In this document: in pieces, positions 9,219 through 18,032 of the stretch | Layout of the letters: every line of letters begins with the position of its first letter | Position numbering within the stretch: position 1 is the stretch's first letter | Assembly (NCBI GenBank): GCA_013287475.1 | Contig: JABDDT010000025.1 | Location: forward strand, 1 to 36,333 | Direction: 5' to 3' | DNA length: 36,333 bases | From: Bacteroidota bacterium | GTDB lineage: Bacteria > Bacteroidota > Bacteroidia > Chitinophagales > Chitinophagaceae | The notes under the pieces: generated by a model | The model's database searches: none | The model's input: the letters and a program-made list of their open reading frames with translations, nothing else | What the model was told of the DNA's origin: nothing | Translations under genes and position numbers: made by a program

Positions 9219-12200
9219 GCCTGTTCGGATTTATCCCTGTCGCGGGATTGTTGTATATCAAATTCCAATGCCGGATCAATATCCTGCTGTTCAACTTTTC
9301 TTGCCTTCTCCATTAAATAATCATGATGTGCTACCAGATAATCAAGCTGTTTTTTACCATAAGATAACCTGGTTATGACCACAAATAGAACTGGTACAAT
9401 AAATATGGCTATTGTTGAAGCAGCAAACATTCCTCCCAATACGGTATAACCGATTGTTCTGCGTGCCTGCGCACCTGCTCCGGTAGCCAGTACCAGTGGT
9501 AATACACCAAGAATAAAAGCCATTGAAGTCATGATTATAGGACGCAACCTCAAACGGACAGCCTCCAGGGTGGACTGAATTAAATCTTCGCCCCTGTCCA
9601 CACGTACTTTTGCAAATTCAACAATCAGGATGGCATTTTTTGCCGCGAGGCCGATCAGCGTAATCAGCCCGATCTGGGCATACACATTATTCGTAAGACT
9701 GGGAACCAGTATCAAAGTAAAGATGGCCCCGAACGCTCCGATTGGAACTGCAAATAAAACAGAGAATGGTACAGACCAGCTTTCATATAATGCAGCCAGG
9801 AAAAGAAATACGAACGTAAGGGAAAAAGCAAAAATATAAATAGTCGTTGAACCGGCTTTGATTTCCTCATAGCTTAATCCTGAAAATTCATATTCATATC
9901 CTTGAGGCAGTACCTTGGCGGCAACATCTTTCAAAGCCTCGATTGTTTCATTGCTGCTGTATCCGACACCTGAACTACCATCAATTTCAGCAGAGCGGAA
10001 AATATTAAAATGTGAAATCAGCGGAGCTGTTTCTGCAGTTGAATAAGTGACCAGCGTGCCCAGGGGAAGCATTTGTCCGGCCTGATTTCGAACGTAATAT
10101 TTATTGACATCTGATATCAACCTTCTGAACAAAGTATCGGCCTGCACCACAACGTGGAAAGTCCGGTTATAAACTGTAAAGTCATTTATATACAGACTAC
10201 CCATATAAGCCTGGATTGTGGTAAAGACATCATTTATATTAACACCCAGCTTTTCACATTTATCCCGGTCAACAATCAGATTGAATCCGGGTGTATGTGC
10301 TCCGTAAAAACTATACGCACCGGAAATAGCTGGATTTTTATTTGCTTCTTCAACAAATTTTTTGACCACTGCTTCAAATTCATGCAGGTCATCATTGGTA
10401 TTACGTTGCTCAATCTGAAAACTGAATCCGACAGTCTGTCCCACACCTGGTATGGGAGATGGTTGGATAACTTCGACGTTGGCATTTTTAACACCGGCAT
10501 CTGCAATTCGTCTTCGCATGACTTCCATTATACCCGGCACCTGCTGATCTGATACGCTTCGCTCGTCCCAGGGATTGAGTTGAACGTAAATGGTTCCCGC
10601 ATTGGAATTGGATGCATTATTAAGCACATTCAATCCGGATAAAGCTGCATAATGTCCAACGCCCGGCGTGCTTGCAACAACCTTCATAAGCCTGCTCATT
10701 ACATCAACCGACTGGGTTGTAGACGATGCAGGTGGTAACTGAAAAGTGACATATAAATTTCCATCATCTTCAGAAGGTATGAAACCGGAAGATTTATGTT
10801 GAAATAAAAAATAGGTTGCTACACAAATGCAGATTAATAAAATCACGATATACCTCGCTGCCTTAATACTTTTCTGAACACCGTTTGAATACCTATTGGT
10901 TACGCGCTCAAACCAGTTATTGAAACGGAAAAACATTTTATTAATGCCTCTTGCCTCTTTTTTTACATCTGTTGGTTTTAACAACAATGTACAAAGCGCC
11001 GGTGTGAGTGATAAAGCGATGAAGGCGGATAATATCACTGAAATGGCAATCGTAATGGCAAACTGCTGGTATAATCTTCCCACGATGCCGGGAATAAAAC
11101 CAACCGGCACAAAAACCGCGGCAAGTATCAGAGCAATCGCAACAACCGGCCCCGAAATATCTTTCATCGCATGATAGGTGGCTTCTTTAGCCGACATTTT
11201 CTGTTCATCTATGTAATGCTGAACAGCTTCTACCACAATAATCGCGTCGTCCACCACGATTCCGATCGCCAGTACAAAGCCGAACATTGTCAGTGTATTG
11301 ATTGTAAATCCCAATGGTATGAAAAAGCAAAATGTTCCAAGAATGGAAACCGGAATGGCAAGAACCGGGATCAATGTCGAACGCCAGTTCTGTAAAAACA
11401 GGAATACCACTATTGCAACAAGTCCCAGTGTTTTTAATAAGGTCCATACCACATCTGACATGGAAACTTTTACAACCGTCACTGCCTCAAATGGCACTTT
11501 ATATTCCACATCCACCGGAAAAGTTTGTTTCAGTTGCGCCAGTTGGGCATACACGCCATTGGCAGTTTTTAATGCATTGCTGCCGGGTGCCTGGTAAATA
11601 AGCAGATAAGAAGCACGGTGACCATCAACAAAAGAATTGCTGGCAAACGTGAATTTTCCGAGTTCGATACGTGCTACATCTTTCAGATAAACCAGTTCAC
11701 CGGTAGCAGGTAAACTTTTTACAATAATATTTTCGAACTGCGGAACGGTGTTCAATCGCCCGTTCACTAAAATACCCAGCTCAAAAGTTTGTGTTTTTGA
11801 TTGTGGCGGAACACCGGCAGATCCTGCTGCAACCTGCACATTTTGAGAATTGAGTGCATTGATAACATCCTGCGGCGTCAGACTATAAGCTGCCATCTTT
11901 TCCGGATTCATCCACACGCGCATGCTGAAATCGTCGGTGAAACGGTTGATGCTGCCTACACCGGGAACACGGAGCAGGGCGTCCTGAATGAATATATTGG
12001 TATAGTTATCCAGGAAAGTAATATCATGTGTGCCCTTCGGTGCATATACGGCAACCATCATCAGCATGCTGGGATTCAGAGCCCTGACGGTGAGGCCAAG
12101 TCTGCTGGCAACAGCAGGTATGAGTGGTGTAGCGATGCTTACCCTGTTCTGCACATCAAGAGCAGCAATATCGATATCTGTTCCAATACTAAATGTGACG

Positions 12201-12475
12201 TTGATGGACATCAGACCATTATTGGTGCTGTTGCTTTGCATATATTCCATGCCTGGTGTTCCATTCACCTGTCCCTCAATAGGAGTTGCCATGGTCTGTT
12301 CAACCGTTTCGGCATCAGCACCGGTGAACTGCCCGTTTACCTGAACGATCGGAGGGGTAATTTCCGGATACTGATCTATTGGAAGATTAAGAATACAAAT
12401 CGTCCCAGTCAGGACCAATACAATTGAAATAACGATGGCCGTTACAGGCCGCTTGATAAATGTATTCGCAATCAT
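9215..12475 (-). CDS. RND efflux pump permease, HAE1 type (first of a tandem pair)
   Basis: This 1086-residue AcrB-family pump has the same layout as its downstream neighbour: TM1 near 11-32, the D409/D410 pair in TM4 and LAAKNAILIVEFAK near residue 930. Over residues 361-420 the two pumps differ at only 4 of 60 positions, while the porter domains diverge more. This points to tandem duplication with constraint on the membrane core. It starts 3 bases after the adaptor gene ends, so adaptor, pump 1 and pump 2 are one transcript. Two adjacent pump genes recall E. coli MdtB/MdtC, which form a mixed trimer. A mixed trimer here is inference. Confidence 0.96.
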   Translation of the reverse strand: MIANTFIKRPVTAIVISIVLVLTGTICILNLPIDQYPEITPPIVQVNGQFTGADAETVEQTMATPIEGQVNGTPGMEYMQSNSTNNGLMSINVTFSIGTDIDIAALDVQNRVSIATPLIPAVASRLGLTVRALNPSMLMMVAVYAPKGTHDITFLDNYTNIFIQDALLRVPGVGSINRFTDDFSMRVWMNPEKMAAYSLTPQDVINALNSQNVQVAAGSAGVPPQSKTQTFELGILVNGRLNTVPQFENIIVKSLPATGELVYLKDVARIELGKFTFASNSFVDGHRASYLLIYQAPGSNALKTANGVYAQLAQLKQTFPVDVEYKVPFEAVTVVKVSMSDVVWTLLKTLGLVAIVVFLFLQNWRSTLIPVLAIPVSILGTFCFFIPLGFTINTLTMFGFVLAIGIVVDDAIIVVEAVQHYIDEQKMSAKEATYHAMKDISGPVVAIALILAAVFVPVGFIPGIVGRLYQQFAITIAISVILSAFIALSLTPALCTLLLKPTDVKKEARGINKMFFRFNNWFERVTNRYSNGVQKSIKAARYIVILLICICVATYFLFQHKSSGFIPSEDDGNLYVTFQLPPASSTTQSVDVMSRLMKVVASTPGVGHYAALSGLNVLNNASNSNAGTIYVQLNPWDERSVSDQQVPGIMEVMRRRIADAGVKNANVEVIQPSPIPGVGQTVGFSFQIEQRNTNDDLHEFEAVVKKFVEEANKNPAISGAYSFYGAHTPGFNLIVDRDKCEKLGVNINDVFTTIQAYMGSLYINDFTVYNRTFHVVVQADTLFRRLISDVNKYYVRNQAGQMLPLGTLVTYSTAETAPLISHFNIFRSAEIDGSSGVGYSSNETIEALKDVAAKVLPQGYEYEFSGLSYEEIKAGSTTIYIFAFSLTFVFLFLAALYESWSVPFSVLFAVPIGAFGAIFTLILVPSLTNNVYAQIGLITLIGLAAKNAILIVEFAKVRVDRGEDLIQSTLEAVRLRLRPIIMTSMAFILGVLPLVLATGAGAQARRTIGYTVLGGMFAASTIAIFIVPVLFVVITRLSYGKKQLDYLVAHHDYLMEKARKVEQQDIDPALEFDIQQSRDRDKSEQA

Positions 12476-12478
12476 ATA

Positions 12479-13684
12479 TTAATCATGTCCGCTTTCACCT
12501 TTTTTCGCAGTTGATTTTCTGTCAGGAGAGCCCGCATTAATTTCAGATCCATCATGAATTGCCTGCACACCATCCACAACGATTCGTTCACCATCTTTGA
12601 TGCCTGATTTTACAATCTGGTTTGCACCCAGTACCTGACCAACCTGAACCTTTTTCTGGAAAGCACGAAGAGTTGGCCTTGGCTCAGCTGTATCGGTATC
12701 CTTTTTTTGCGTTGAATCGGATTTTTGTGCCATAATGGTATCCTTCGCTACGAATACAAAATATTCACCCATCTGTTCCACGATGGCCTTTCCGGGAATA
12801 AGCATCTGTGGTAATGTATCCTGGTTATGTTCGCGGACTACACAACTCGTTCCGGCTTTCAATGTAAGTTTTGGATTCGGAAATACAAGCCTTACGCGGA
12901 TAGAACCGGTTTGCGGATCAACAGCCCGGTCTATCACTGAAATTTTTCCCGTATAAGGATACAATGTATTATCAGGCAACAAAAAAGTGAATAAAGAATC
13001 AGGAAGTACTCCCCTGTTATGCTGTAAATTTTCGTAATGTGGGAGCTGCTTTTCATTGATTAAAAAATCTACAGCGATCGGATCGATGGTTGATATTGTG
13101 TTCAGCAAGGTAGTTCCAACTGTAACGAGGTTACCTAATTTTACCTGGCTGAATCCGATCATGCCGTCAAACGGAGCATAGATGGTTGCAAATTCCAGAT
13201 TAGTCTTTGCTGTTCTAACGGCTTCCTCGGCTGCTTTCACAGAGTTCACGGCATTCTCCAGAGTAATGACAGCATGATCAAGTACCTGTTTAGCAATGGC
13301 ATTATGAGTATTCAGATATGTATAACGGTCTGCATCCTGTTTTGCCTGTACCTGGTTTCCTTCCGCTACTTTAACATTGGCTATTGCCTGATCATAGGCA
13401 GCCTGATATAAAGTTTTATCGATCTCATATAATTTCTGACCCTTTCGCACAGTGGTGCCCTCTATAAAAAATATTCCTGTAATGTAGCCCTGAACCTGGG
13501 GATGCAGATCAACCTGACTCAACGCCTCGGTAGTTGCAGGAAAATTATCATAATAATATACTTTTTGAGATTTAACTGTTATCAGGTTTACAGGTACCGG
13601 TGGATTCGGTGGCGGTTGTTTTTGCTTGCAGGAAAAAAACAACAAACTACAGATGATCAATATAATTGCTAATACTTTTTTCAT
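12479..13684 (-). CDS. RND periplasmic adaptor (membrane fusion protein), lipoprotein
   Basis: The 401-residue protein starts with a lipoprotein signal, MKKVLAIILIICSLLFFSCK, with the lipid-anchored cysteine at residue 19. It then shows the biotinyl-lipoyl half motifs (VDLHPQVQGYITGIFFIEGTTVRKGQKLYEID and FATIYAPFDGMIGFSQVKLGNLV) flanking a coiled-coil hairpin. Beta-barrel and membrane-proximal domains follow. It bridges the inner-membrane pump to the outer-membrane channel. The C-terminal end is charged and low in complexity. It lies 24 bases after the channel gene and 3 bases before pump 1. Confidence 0.95.
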   Translation of the reverse strand: MKKVLAIILIICSLLFFSCKQKQPPPNPPVPVNLITVKSQKVYYYDNFPATTEALSQVDLHPQVQGYITGIFFIEGTTVRKGQKLYEIDKTLYQAAYDQAIANVKVAEGNQVQAKQDADRYTYLNTHNAIAKQVLDHAVITLENAVNSVKAAEEAVRTAKTNLEFATIYAPFDGMIGFSQVKLGNLVTVGTTLLNTISTIDPIAVDFLINEKQLPHYENLQHNRGVLPDSLFTFLLPDNTLYPYTGKISVIDRAVDPQTGSIRVRLVFPNPKLTLKAGTSCVVREHNQDTLPQMLIPGKAIVEQMGEYFVFVAKDTIMAQKSDSTQKKDTDTAEPRPTLRAFQKKVQVGQVLGANQIVKSGIKDGERIVVDGVQAIHDGSEINAGSPDRKSTAKKGESGHD

Positions 13685-13708
13685 GAAGAATACTTAAAGA
13701 TGGATGCG

Positions 13709-15049
13709 TTAATGATTATAATAAATGATTCCCATAGCTTTTTGAAGATCCACTTTGTTCGATAAAACCTGGAACAAAGCATTTAGATAACCAATCTGCG
13801 ATGTGATCAGGTTTGATTCAGCAGTAATAACGTTCAGATAGGGAACTACACCCTGCTGATACTGAAGACTAACAATTTCATAAACATTTTTGGCCATCCC
13901 CACATTGTCCTGCAACATATAAAGATTATACAGGTTTCCTTTATAATTGGCCAGTGCTGTGGTATATTCAGTATAAATTTCCGACTTCAGGCTGACCTGG
14001 CTCCAGTCAAGCAATTGTTCCTGCAATTTTGATCTTTGTATATTTTTAATCCGGTAAAAACCCGTGAATATGGGCAGGTTGACGGAAATGCCGATGAATG
14101 AATAGGGATATACATTTGCATAGAGAGCGCCAAGATTATTATTCTCATATTGAAAATCATAATTAAAAAAACCTGAAACTGTCGGAAGAAAAGACAACCG
14201 GTAATAATCTGTTATCTGATGCTGGATTGTCTTCCCAGTTTGAAGAATCTGGTATTCTATCCTTTTTTCATAAACCAGATCCTGGGTAGTGTCAAAACTT
14301 ATATCGCTCTTCATCCTGGCCGTATCGAAATTAACATTGAACTGGTTTTGCGGAGGCCAGCCCATCAATTGCTTCAGAGTAGCGTATTGCGGAATAACAT
14401 TTTCAATGGCTTGTTTTAACTGGGCTTTTGAATTATTCAGTGTAATGGCTGCTTCCTGATAATCCGTCATATCCACTATGCCGCCAACATATTGATGATA
14501 TGCATCGCTCAGGTTCTTTCCCAGGCGTGCCGTATCCTCTTTTAAAACATTTATTTGCTCGATGGTAAGCAGCAGATTATAAAAAGCCTTGCTGACCGAT
14601 ACGACCAGGTCAATCTTTGTACTGTCAGTAACTTGTTCCGACTGCTTTACATAAAAATTAGCAGCTTTTGCAGCATATAGCAAACTTGGACTAAAAATAG
14701 CCTGGCTGACCGTCAGTGCCGGGACGGATGTGTTTACCACACCGGAACGCTGTTTCACAGGATTCCCGCTCGAATCGACAGTAAAACTTGTCGGTAATTC
14801 GTTATAATGGGTAAAATTTCCCCCAAGATTGATCTGCGGATACCAGCCTGATAAACTGATGGCGTTGGTAGTTTTTGTAATCGACTGATTAATATACGAC
14901 TGGAATAAGGCAGGTTGATGTTTAAAAGCGTAGTCAATACACTGGTCAAGGGTCAGTGACTGATTACTGTCGATATATAAACTGTTTTGCGCTTCCGGCT
15001 GAAGAGAAAGGCTCATGAAGCCTGCGACTGATAAAAAACGGATGATCAT
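13709..15049 (-). CDS. TolC-like outer-membrane efflux channel
   Basis: An outer-membrane factor of about 446 residues. I chose the ATG at 15049 because it is preceded by AGGGATGTTAGG and gives a proper signal peptide (MIIRFLSVAGFMSLSLQPEA). The frame is open back to an ATG at 15088 with no ribosome site. The mature part has two similar halves: LTLDQCIDYAFKHQPALFQSYINQ and later the VSLQYQQGVVPYLNVITAESNLITSQIGYLNALFQVLSNKVDLQKAMG block typical of OEP proteins, with long helices between. It is the first gene of the operon channel, adaptor, pump 1, pump 2 and exports substrates across the outer membrane. Confidence 0.93.
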   Translation of the reverse strand: MIIRFLSVAGFMSLSLQPEAQNSLYIDSNQSLTLDQCIDYAFKHQPALFQSYINQSITKTTNAISLSGWYPQINLGGNFTHYNELPTSFTVDSSGNPVKQRSGVVNTSVPALTVSQAIFSPSLLYAAKAANFYVKQSEQVTDSTKIDLVVSVSKAFYNLLLTIEQINVLKEDTARLGKNLSDAYHQYVGGIVDMTDYQEAAITLNNSKAQLKQAIENVIPQYATLKQLMGWPPQNQFNVNFDTARMKSDISFDTTQDLVYEKRIEYQILQTGKTIQHQITDYYRLSFLPTVSGFFNYDFQYENNNLGALYANVYPYSFIGISVNLPIFTGFYRIKNIQRSKLQEQLLDWSQVSLKSEIYTEYTTALANYKGNLYNLYMLQDNVGMAKNVYEIVSLQYQQGVVPYLNVITAESNLITSQIGYLNALFQVLSNKVDLQKAMGIIYYNH

Positions 15050-15215
15050 CCTAACATCCCTGAGCGAACGAAGTTTTATTAAAACCATATGTAATATATC
15101 TGCAAAACCAATGCTCTGGACATTTCAATTCTCATGTTTTGACCTGAACTTACAATGTAAAGGAGCAGAAAGGGAGGTAATTTAAAATATTTATAAGGAA
15201 AAGAACGACCCATTT

Positions 15216-15234
15216 TGTTAAGTGGTGCTTAACA
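15216..15234. promoter_or_regulatory. Perfect palindrome, candidate operator
   Basis: TGTTAAG, five bases (TGGTG), then CTTAACA form a perfect 7-bp inverted repeat. It lies about 170 bases before the channel gene start. The size and symmetry suit a dimeric helix-turn-helix regulator. Which regulator binds is unknown. Confidence 0.45.
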
Positions 15235-15358
15235 GGGATAAAAATAATTTAAAACGTTCGTGAACCCCTTGGCAAGTTTAACAGTTATTAAGTAATCGCG
15301 GTTCAGGATCCAAAGAAAATTATCCCGGAATAAGTACGTGATGGTTATTTATTTCACT

Positions 15359-15406
15359 AAATTTAATTAGTCCTTATTCCCTGAATTTAATTAGTCCGAA
15401 TTCCCT
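15359..15406. repeat. Two tandem 24-bp direct repeats upstream of the peroxiredoxin gene
   Basis: The two copies (15359-15382 and 15383-15406) abut directly and agree at 21 of 24 positions. Both contain ATTTAATTAGTCC and end in ATTCCCT. They lie about 104 bases before the peroxiredoxin start, where activator sites are often found, and are not part of the heptamer family. Confidence 0.7.
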
Positions 15407-15458
15407 TTCCGACGCTTCAATCCCTTGTGAATAACACAGACTGGCATTCAATCTTCAT

Positions 15459-15491
15459 TTTGGAGAAAGCTGATTATCAAAATTAATTTTA
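15459..15491 (+). promoter_or_regulatory. Weak Bacteroidota-type promoter candidate for the peroxiredoxin operon
   Basis: TTTG at 15459-15462 is followed after 21 bases by TAATTTTA (15484-15491), close to the TTTG / TAnnTTTG pattern but with one mismatch and a slightly long spacer. It would start transcription just before the ATG at 15510. Confidence 0.3.
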
Positions 15492-15509
15492 CATTAAATC
15501 TCCTTAAAA

Positions 15510-15986
15510 ATGATCTTAGAAAAAGGAACTCCGGCTCCTGAATTCGAATTAAATTCAACGCCTGATCAACGATTAAAGTTAACAGATTTCAGGGGCAAAA
15601 GACTGATATTAGCCTTTTACCCGGCAGACTGGAGCCCGGTATGCAGCGACCAGATGGCATTGTATAATGCAACGCTAAAATATTTTCATAAATACAATGC
15701 AGAAATTCTGGGAATTTCAGTCGACAGCAAATGGTGTCATATGGCATTCTCGCAAAGCCGTAAACTGCACTTTCCTTTATTGGCAGACTTTGAACCGAAG
15801 GGCGAAATAAGCAGTAAATATGGCGCATATAATGAACTGGAAGGAGAAAGTCATCGGGCTCTGTTTGTCATTGATGAAAAAGGCATCATTCAATGGAGTT
15901 ACCTTTCTCCTGATGGCATTAATCCTGGCGCTGACGGGATTTTAGATGCTCTTGAAGACATGTCTGTTTTGAATACTAAAATTTAA
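15510..15986 (+). CDS. Peroxiredoxin (AhpC/TSA, Bcp/AhpE-like)
   Basis: A 158-residue cytoplasmic thiol peroxidase that reduces H2O2 and organic peroxides. APEFELNSTPDQRLKLTDFRGKRLILAFYPADWSPVCSDQ is the thioredoxin-fold peroxiredoxin start with the peroxidatic cysteine C45. The usual PxxxTxxC reads P38-x-x-x-S42-x-x-C45, an accepted Ser variant. A second cysteine, C76 (DSKWCHMAF), could be the resolving residue. No signal peptide is present. Three bases separate it from the DsbA-like gene downstream, so the two are probably co-transcribed and that protein may reduce it. Confidence 0.93.
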   Translation: MILEKGTPAPEFELNSTPDQRLKLTDFRGKRLILAFYPADWSPVCSDQMALYNATLKYFHKYNAEILGISVDSKWCHMAFSQSRKLHFPLLADFEPKGEISSKYGAYNELEGESHRALFVIDEKGIIQWSYLSPDGINPGADGILDALEDMSVLNTKI

Positions 15987-15989
15987 ATA

Positions 15990-16514
15990 ATGTCAAAACT
16001 AAGAGTACCGGTTTCTGATCAGGATCACAAGACCGGAAATACAAAAGCAAAAATTGTGATGGTGGAATACGGCGACTACCAGTGTCCTCATTGCGGTTAT
16101 GCACATCCTCTTATTAAAAGACTCCTAAAGCAATTCGGCCAGGAGATATTATTTATATTCAGAAATTTTCCATTACAGGAAATGCATCCCCAGGCGATGA
16201 TTTCCGCACAGTCAGCTGAAGCTGCAGACAAACAGCAAAAGTTTTGGGAAATGCACGATACCATTTATGAAAATCAGGATATCCTCTCTGTCAACAGCCT
16301 GCTCGATTTTGCAAAACAAATTGATCTCGATCTGGAAAAGTTCTCAAAGGATTGGAAAACCAAAGGCGTAATTACAAAAATAGAAAGTGATTTTGACGGT
16401 GGCATCCGAAGTGGCGTGAATGGCACTCCGACTTTTTTTATTAATGGCAACAGGCTTGAAACATATGATGCAAGTTATGAATCACTTGCTCACGCTATAA
16501 AAGTTTTGCAGTGA
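15990..16514 (+). CDS. DsbA-family thioredoxin-fold protein (Thioredoxin_4)
   Basis: 174 residues with the redox motif CPHC in VEYGDYQCPHCGYAHPL near residues 34-37, a helical insertion, and the cis-proline loop GVNGTPTFFINGNR near 145-158. There is no signal sequence, so it probably works in the cytoplasm, unlike classic periplasmic DsbA. Related domains are found as thiol reductases or fused to NhaA antiporters in Bacteroidota. The 3-base gap from the peroxiredoxin gene suggests an electron-donor or shared stress role. That partnership is inference. Confidence 0.92.
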   Translation: MSKLRVPVSDQDHKTGNTKAKIVMVEYGDYQCPHCGYAHPLIKRLLKQFGQEILFIFRNFPLQEMHPQAMISAQSAEAADKQQKFWEMHDTIYENQDILSVNSLLDFAKQIDLDLEKFSKDWKTKGVITKIESDFDGGIRSGVNGTPTFFINGNRLETYDASYESLAHAIKVLQ

Positions 16515-16570
16515 TTATGACAGAACCCTATGAAAAATAATCTGAAACTTTTCGCTAAACGAACAGGAAA

Positions 16571-17404
16571 ATGACAAGTCTTTCAGAATTTAATAAGTTT
16601 ACAAATGAACTTAAAACTGAAGACAAGATCATGCCCGTTCTTTTCATTGGGCATGGTTCCCCTATGAATGGGATTGAAGACAATGAATTCAGTCTTCGCT
16701 GGGCGAGGATGGCTAAAGAAATTCCGACTCCAAAAGCGGTGCTGGTTGTTTCTGCACACTGGTTAACAAAGGGTACCAGGATAACTGCCATGGAATTTCC
16801 GACAACCATTCATGATTTTATGGGTTTCCCCAAAGAATTATATGATGTTCAATATAATGCTCCGGGCAGTCCGGCACTCGCAAAAGAAACGGTATCGCTC
16901 ATACGTTCAACTGATGCTGTACAGGACCATGACTGGGGTCTGGACCATGGCGCCTGGACAGTTGTAAAACATATGTATCCTGAAGCCATTATCCCGATAT
17001 TGCAGCTGAGCATTGATTACACGAAGGGACCGCAATTCCATTTCGATCTGGCAAAAGAAATATTTGGACTGCGGAAAAAGGGTGTTTTAATTATTGGCAG
17101 TGGAAATATGGTTCATAACCTGAAAATGGTTGACTGGAATATGATAAATCAACGGGAATTTGGATATGACTGGGCGCTGAAAATGGATTATCAATTCAAA
17201 AAACTGATCACCCTTGGGGATCCCAGACCATTAATTAATTATGAAAGTCTGGGGAATGCTGCCAGGCTTGCTATTCCAACACCGGAACATTATCTGCCTC
17301 TTCTTTACACCCTGGGACTGAGAGGAACGAATGAAACGGTAACCTTTTTTAATGATAAGGCAGTGGGCGGATCTATTACGATGACATCAGTCAAAATTGG
17401 CTAA
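16571..17404 (+). CDS. ygiD: YgiD-type 4,5-DOPA extradiol dioxygenase (LigB superfamily)
   Basis: The 277-residue protein matches the class III extradiol ring-cleavage family of E. coli YgiD. Metal-site histidines are visible in PVLFIGHGSPMNG (H28), VVSAHWLTKG (H63), DWGLDHGAWTV (H126) and PTPEHYLPLLY (H240). GSGNMVHNL supplies a further conserved histidine. YgiD-type enzymes open the ring of DOPA-like catechols in vitro, but the natural substrate is uncertain. The start is reasonable, though an internal ATG before PVLF would give a length nearer YgiD. It sits 56 bases after the DsbA-like gene within a same-strand stress block. Confidence 0.9.
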   Translation: MTSLSEFNKFTNELKTEDKIMPVLFIGHGSPMNGIEDNEFSLRWARMAKEIPTPKAVLVVSAHWLTKGTRITAMEFPTTIHDFMGFPKELYDVQYNAPGSPALAKETVSLIRSTDAVQDHDWGLDHGAWTVVKHMYPEAIIPILQLSIDYTKGPQFHFDLAKEIFGLRKKGVLIIGSGNMVHNLKMVDWNMINQREFGYDWALKMDYQFKKLITLGDPRPLINYESLGNAARLAIPTPEHYLPLLYTLGLRGTNETVTFFNDKAVGGSITMTSVKIG

Positions 17405-17432
17405 AATATTTTTCACTTTTAATATATATACA

Positions 17433-18032
17433 ATGGAAACAAAAATTAAATGGGCGATCGACCCTTTCCACTCCGAAATAGCATTTAAAGTAAAACATCT
17501 GATGATCACCAATGTAAAAGGAGTATTTAAAGAATTCGATGCAAGCATTTACACGACGGGAGATGATTTTATGACAGCTGAAATTGATTGTTGGATAAAC
17601 CCTGCCTCTGTGGATACGGGCAATTCAGACAGAGATGCACATTTGAAAAGTGCTGACTTTTTCGACGTGGAAACTCATAAAGAAATAAATTTTACTGCCA
17701 ACACCTATGAAAAAGTCGACAATGACGGCAGTTATGAATTATATGGCGATCTGACCATCAAAGGAATAACAAAAAGAATAAAACTGGATGTTGAATTTGG
17801 TGGCGTCGTCAAAGATCCATGGGGAAATGAAAAAGCAGGATTCTCGATAAATGGAAAAATTAACCGCAGAGACTGGGGACTTGAATGGAACAGCATGCTG
17901 GAAGGTGGCGGTCTCCTGTTAAGCAATGATGTATGGATCAATTGTGAAATAGAATTGTCAAAATCAAATGAAGTTTCTGATTTGTCGGCTTCAGATGGAA
18001 ATGAAGCGAATGCTGACCAATTATCAGCATGA
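17433..18032 (+). CDS. YceI-family protein, cytoplasmic form
   Basis: From ATG 17433 (METKIKWAIDPFHSEIAFKVKHL) it is 199 residues. The frame extends back to a TTG inside the previous gene, which is unlikely to be used. The YceI lipocalin-like barrel motifs are clear: FHSEIAFKVKHLMITNVKGVF, then DRDAHLKSADFFDVETHKEINF and a GLTIKG-like DLTIKGITKRIKLDVEF. These proteins bind isoprenoid-type lipids. This one has no signal peptide, so it is a cytoplasmic member. A charged tail of about 25 residues extends past the domain. It overlaps the cardiolipin synthase start by four bases (ATGA). Confidence 0.92.
   Translation: METKIKWAIDPFHSEIAFKVKHLMITNVKGVFKEFDASIYTTGDDFMTAEIDCWINPASVDTGNSDRDAHLKSADFFDVETHKEINFTANTYEKVDNDGSYELYGDLTIKGITKRIKLDVEFGGVVKDPWGNEKAGFSINGKINRRDWGLEWNSMLEGGGLLLSNDVWINCEIELSKSNEVSDLSASDGNEANADQLSA

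Larger units (their letters stand above)
15089..15509. other. 421-bp intergenic region between divergent efflux and peroxiredoxin transcription units
   Basis: I see no gene here. The region serves both divergent units. It holds a perfect 7-5-7 palindrome (15216-15234), a related half site GTTTAACAG further right, a pair of 24-bp tandem direct repeats (15359-15406) and a weak promoter-like pair before the peroxiredoxin gene (15459-15491). No regulator gene is adjacent, so any transcription factor using these sites is encoded elsewhere. Confidence 0.6.

Noticed and set aside
11801..12427. A 208-codon plus-strand frame inside the first RND pump
   Set aside because: It is a shadow of the pump gene, rich in His, Cys and Ile without domain features, and lies wholly within a certain gene.
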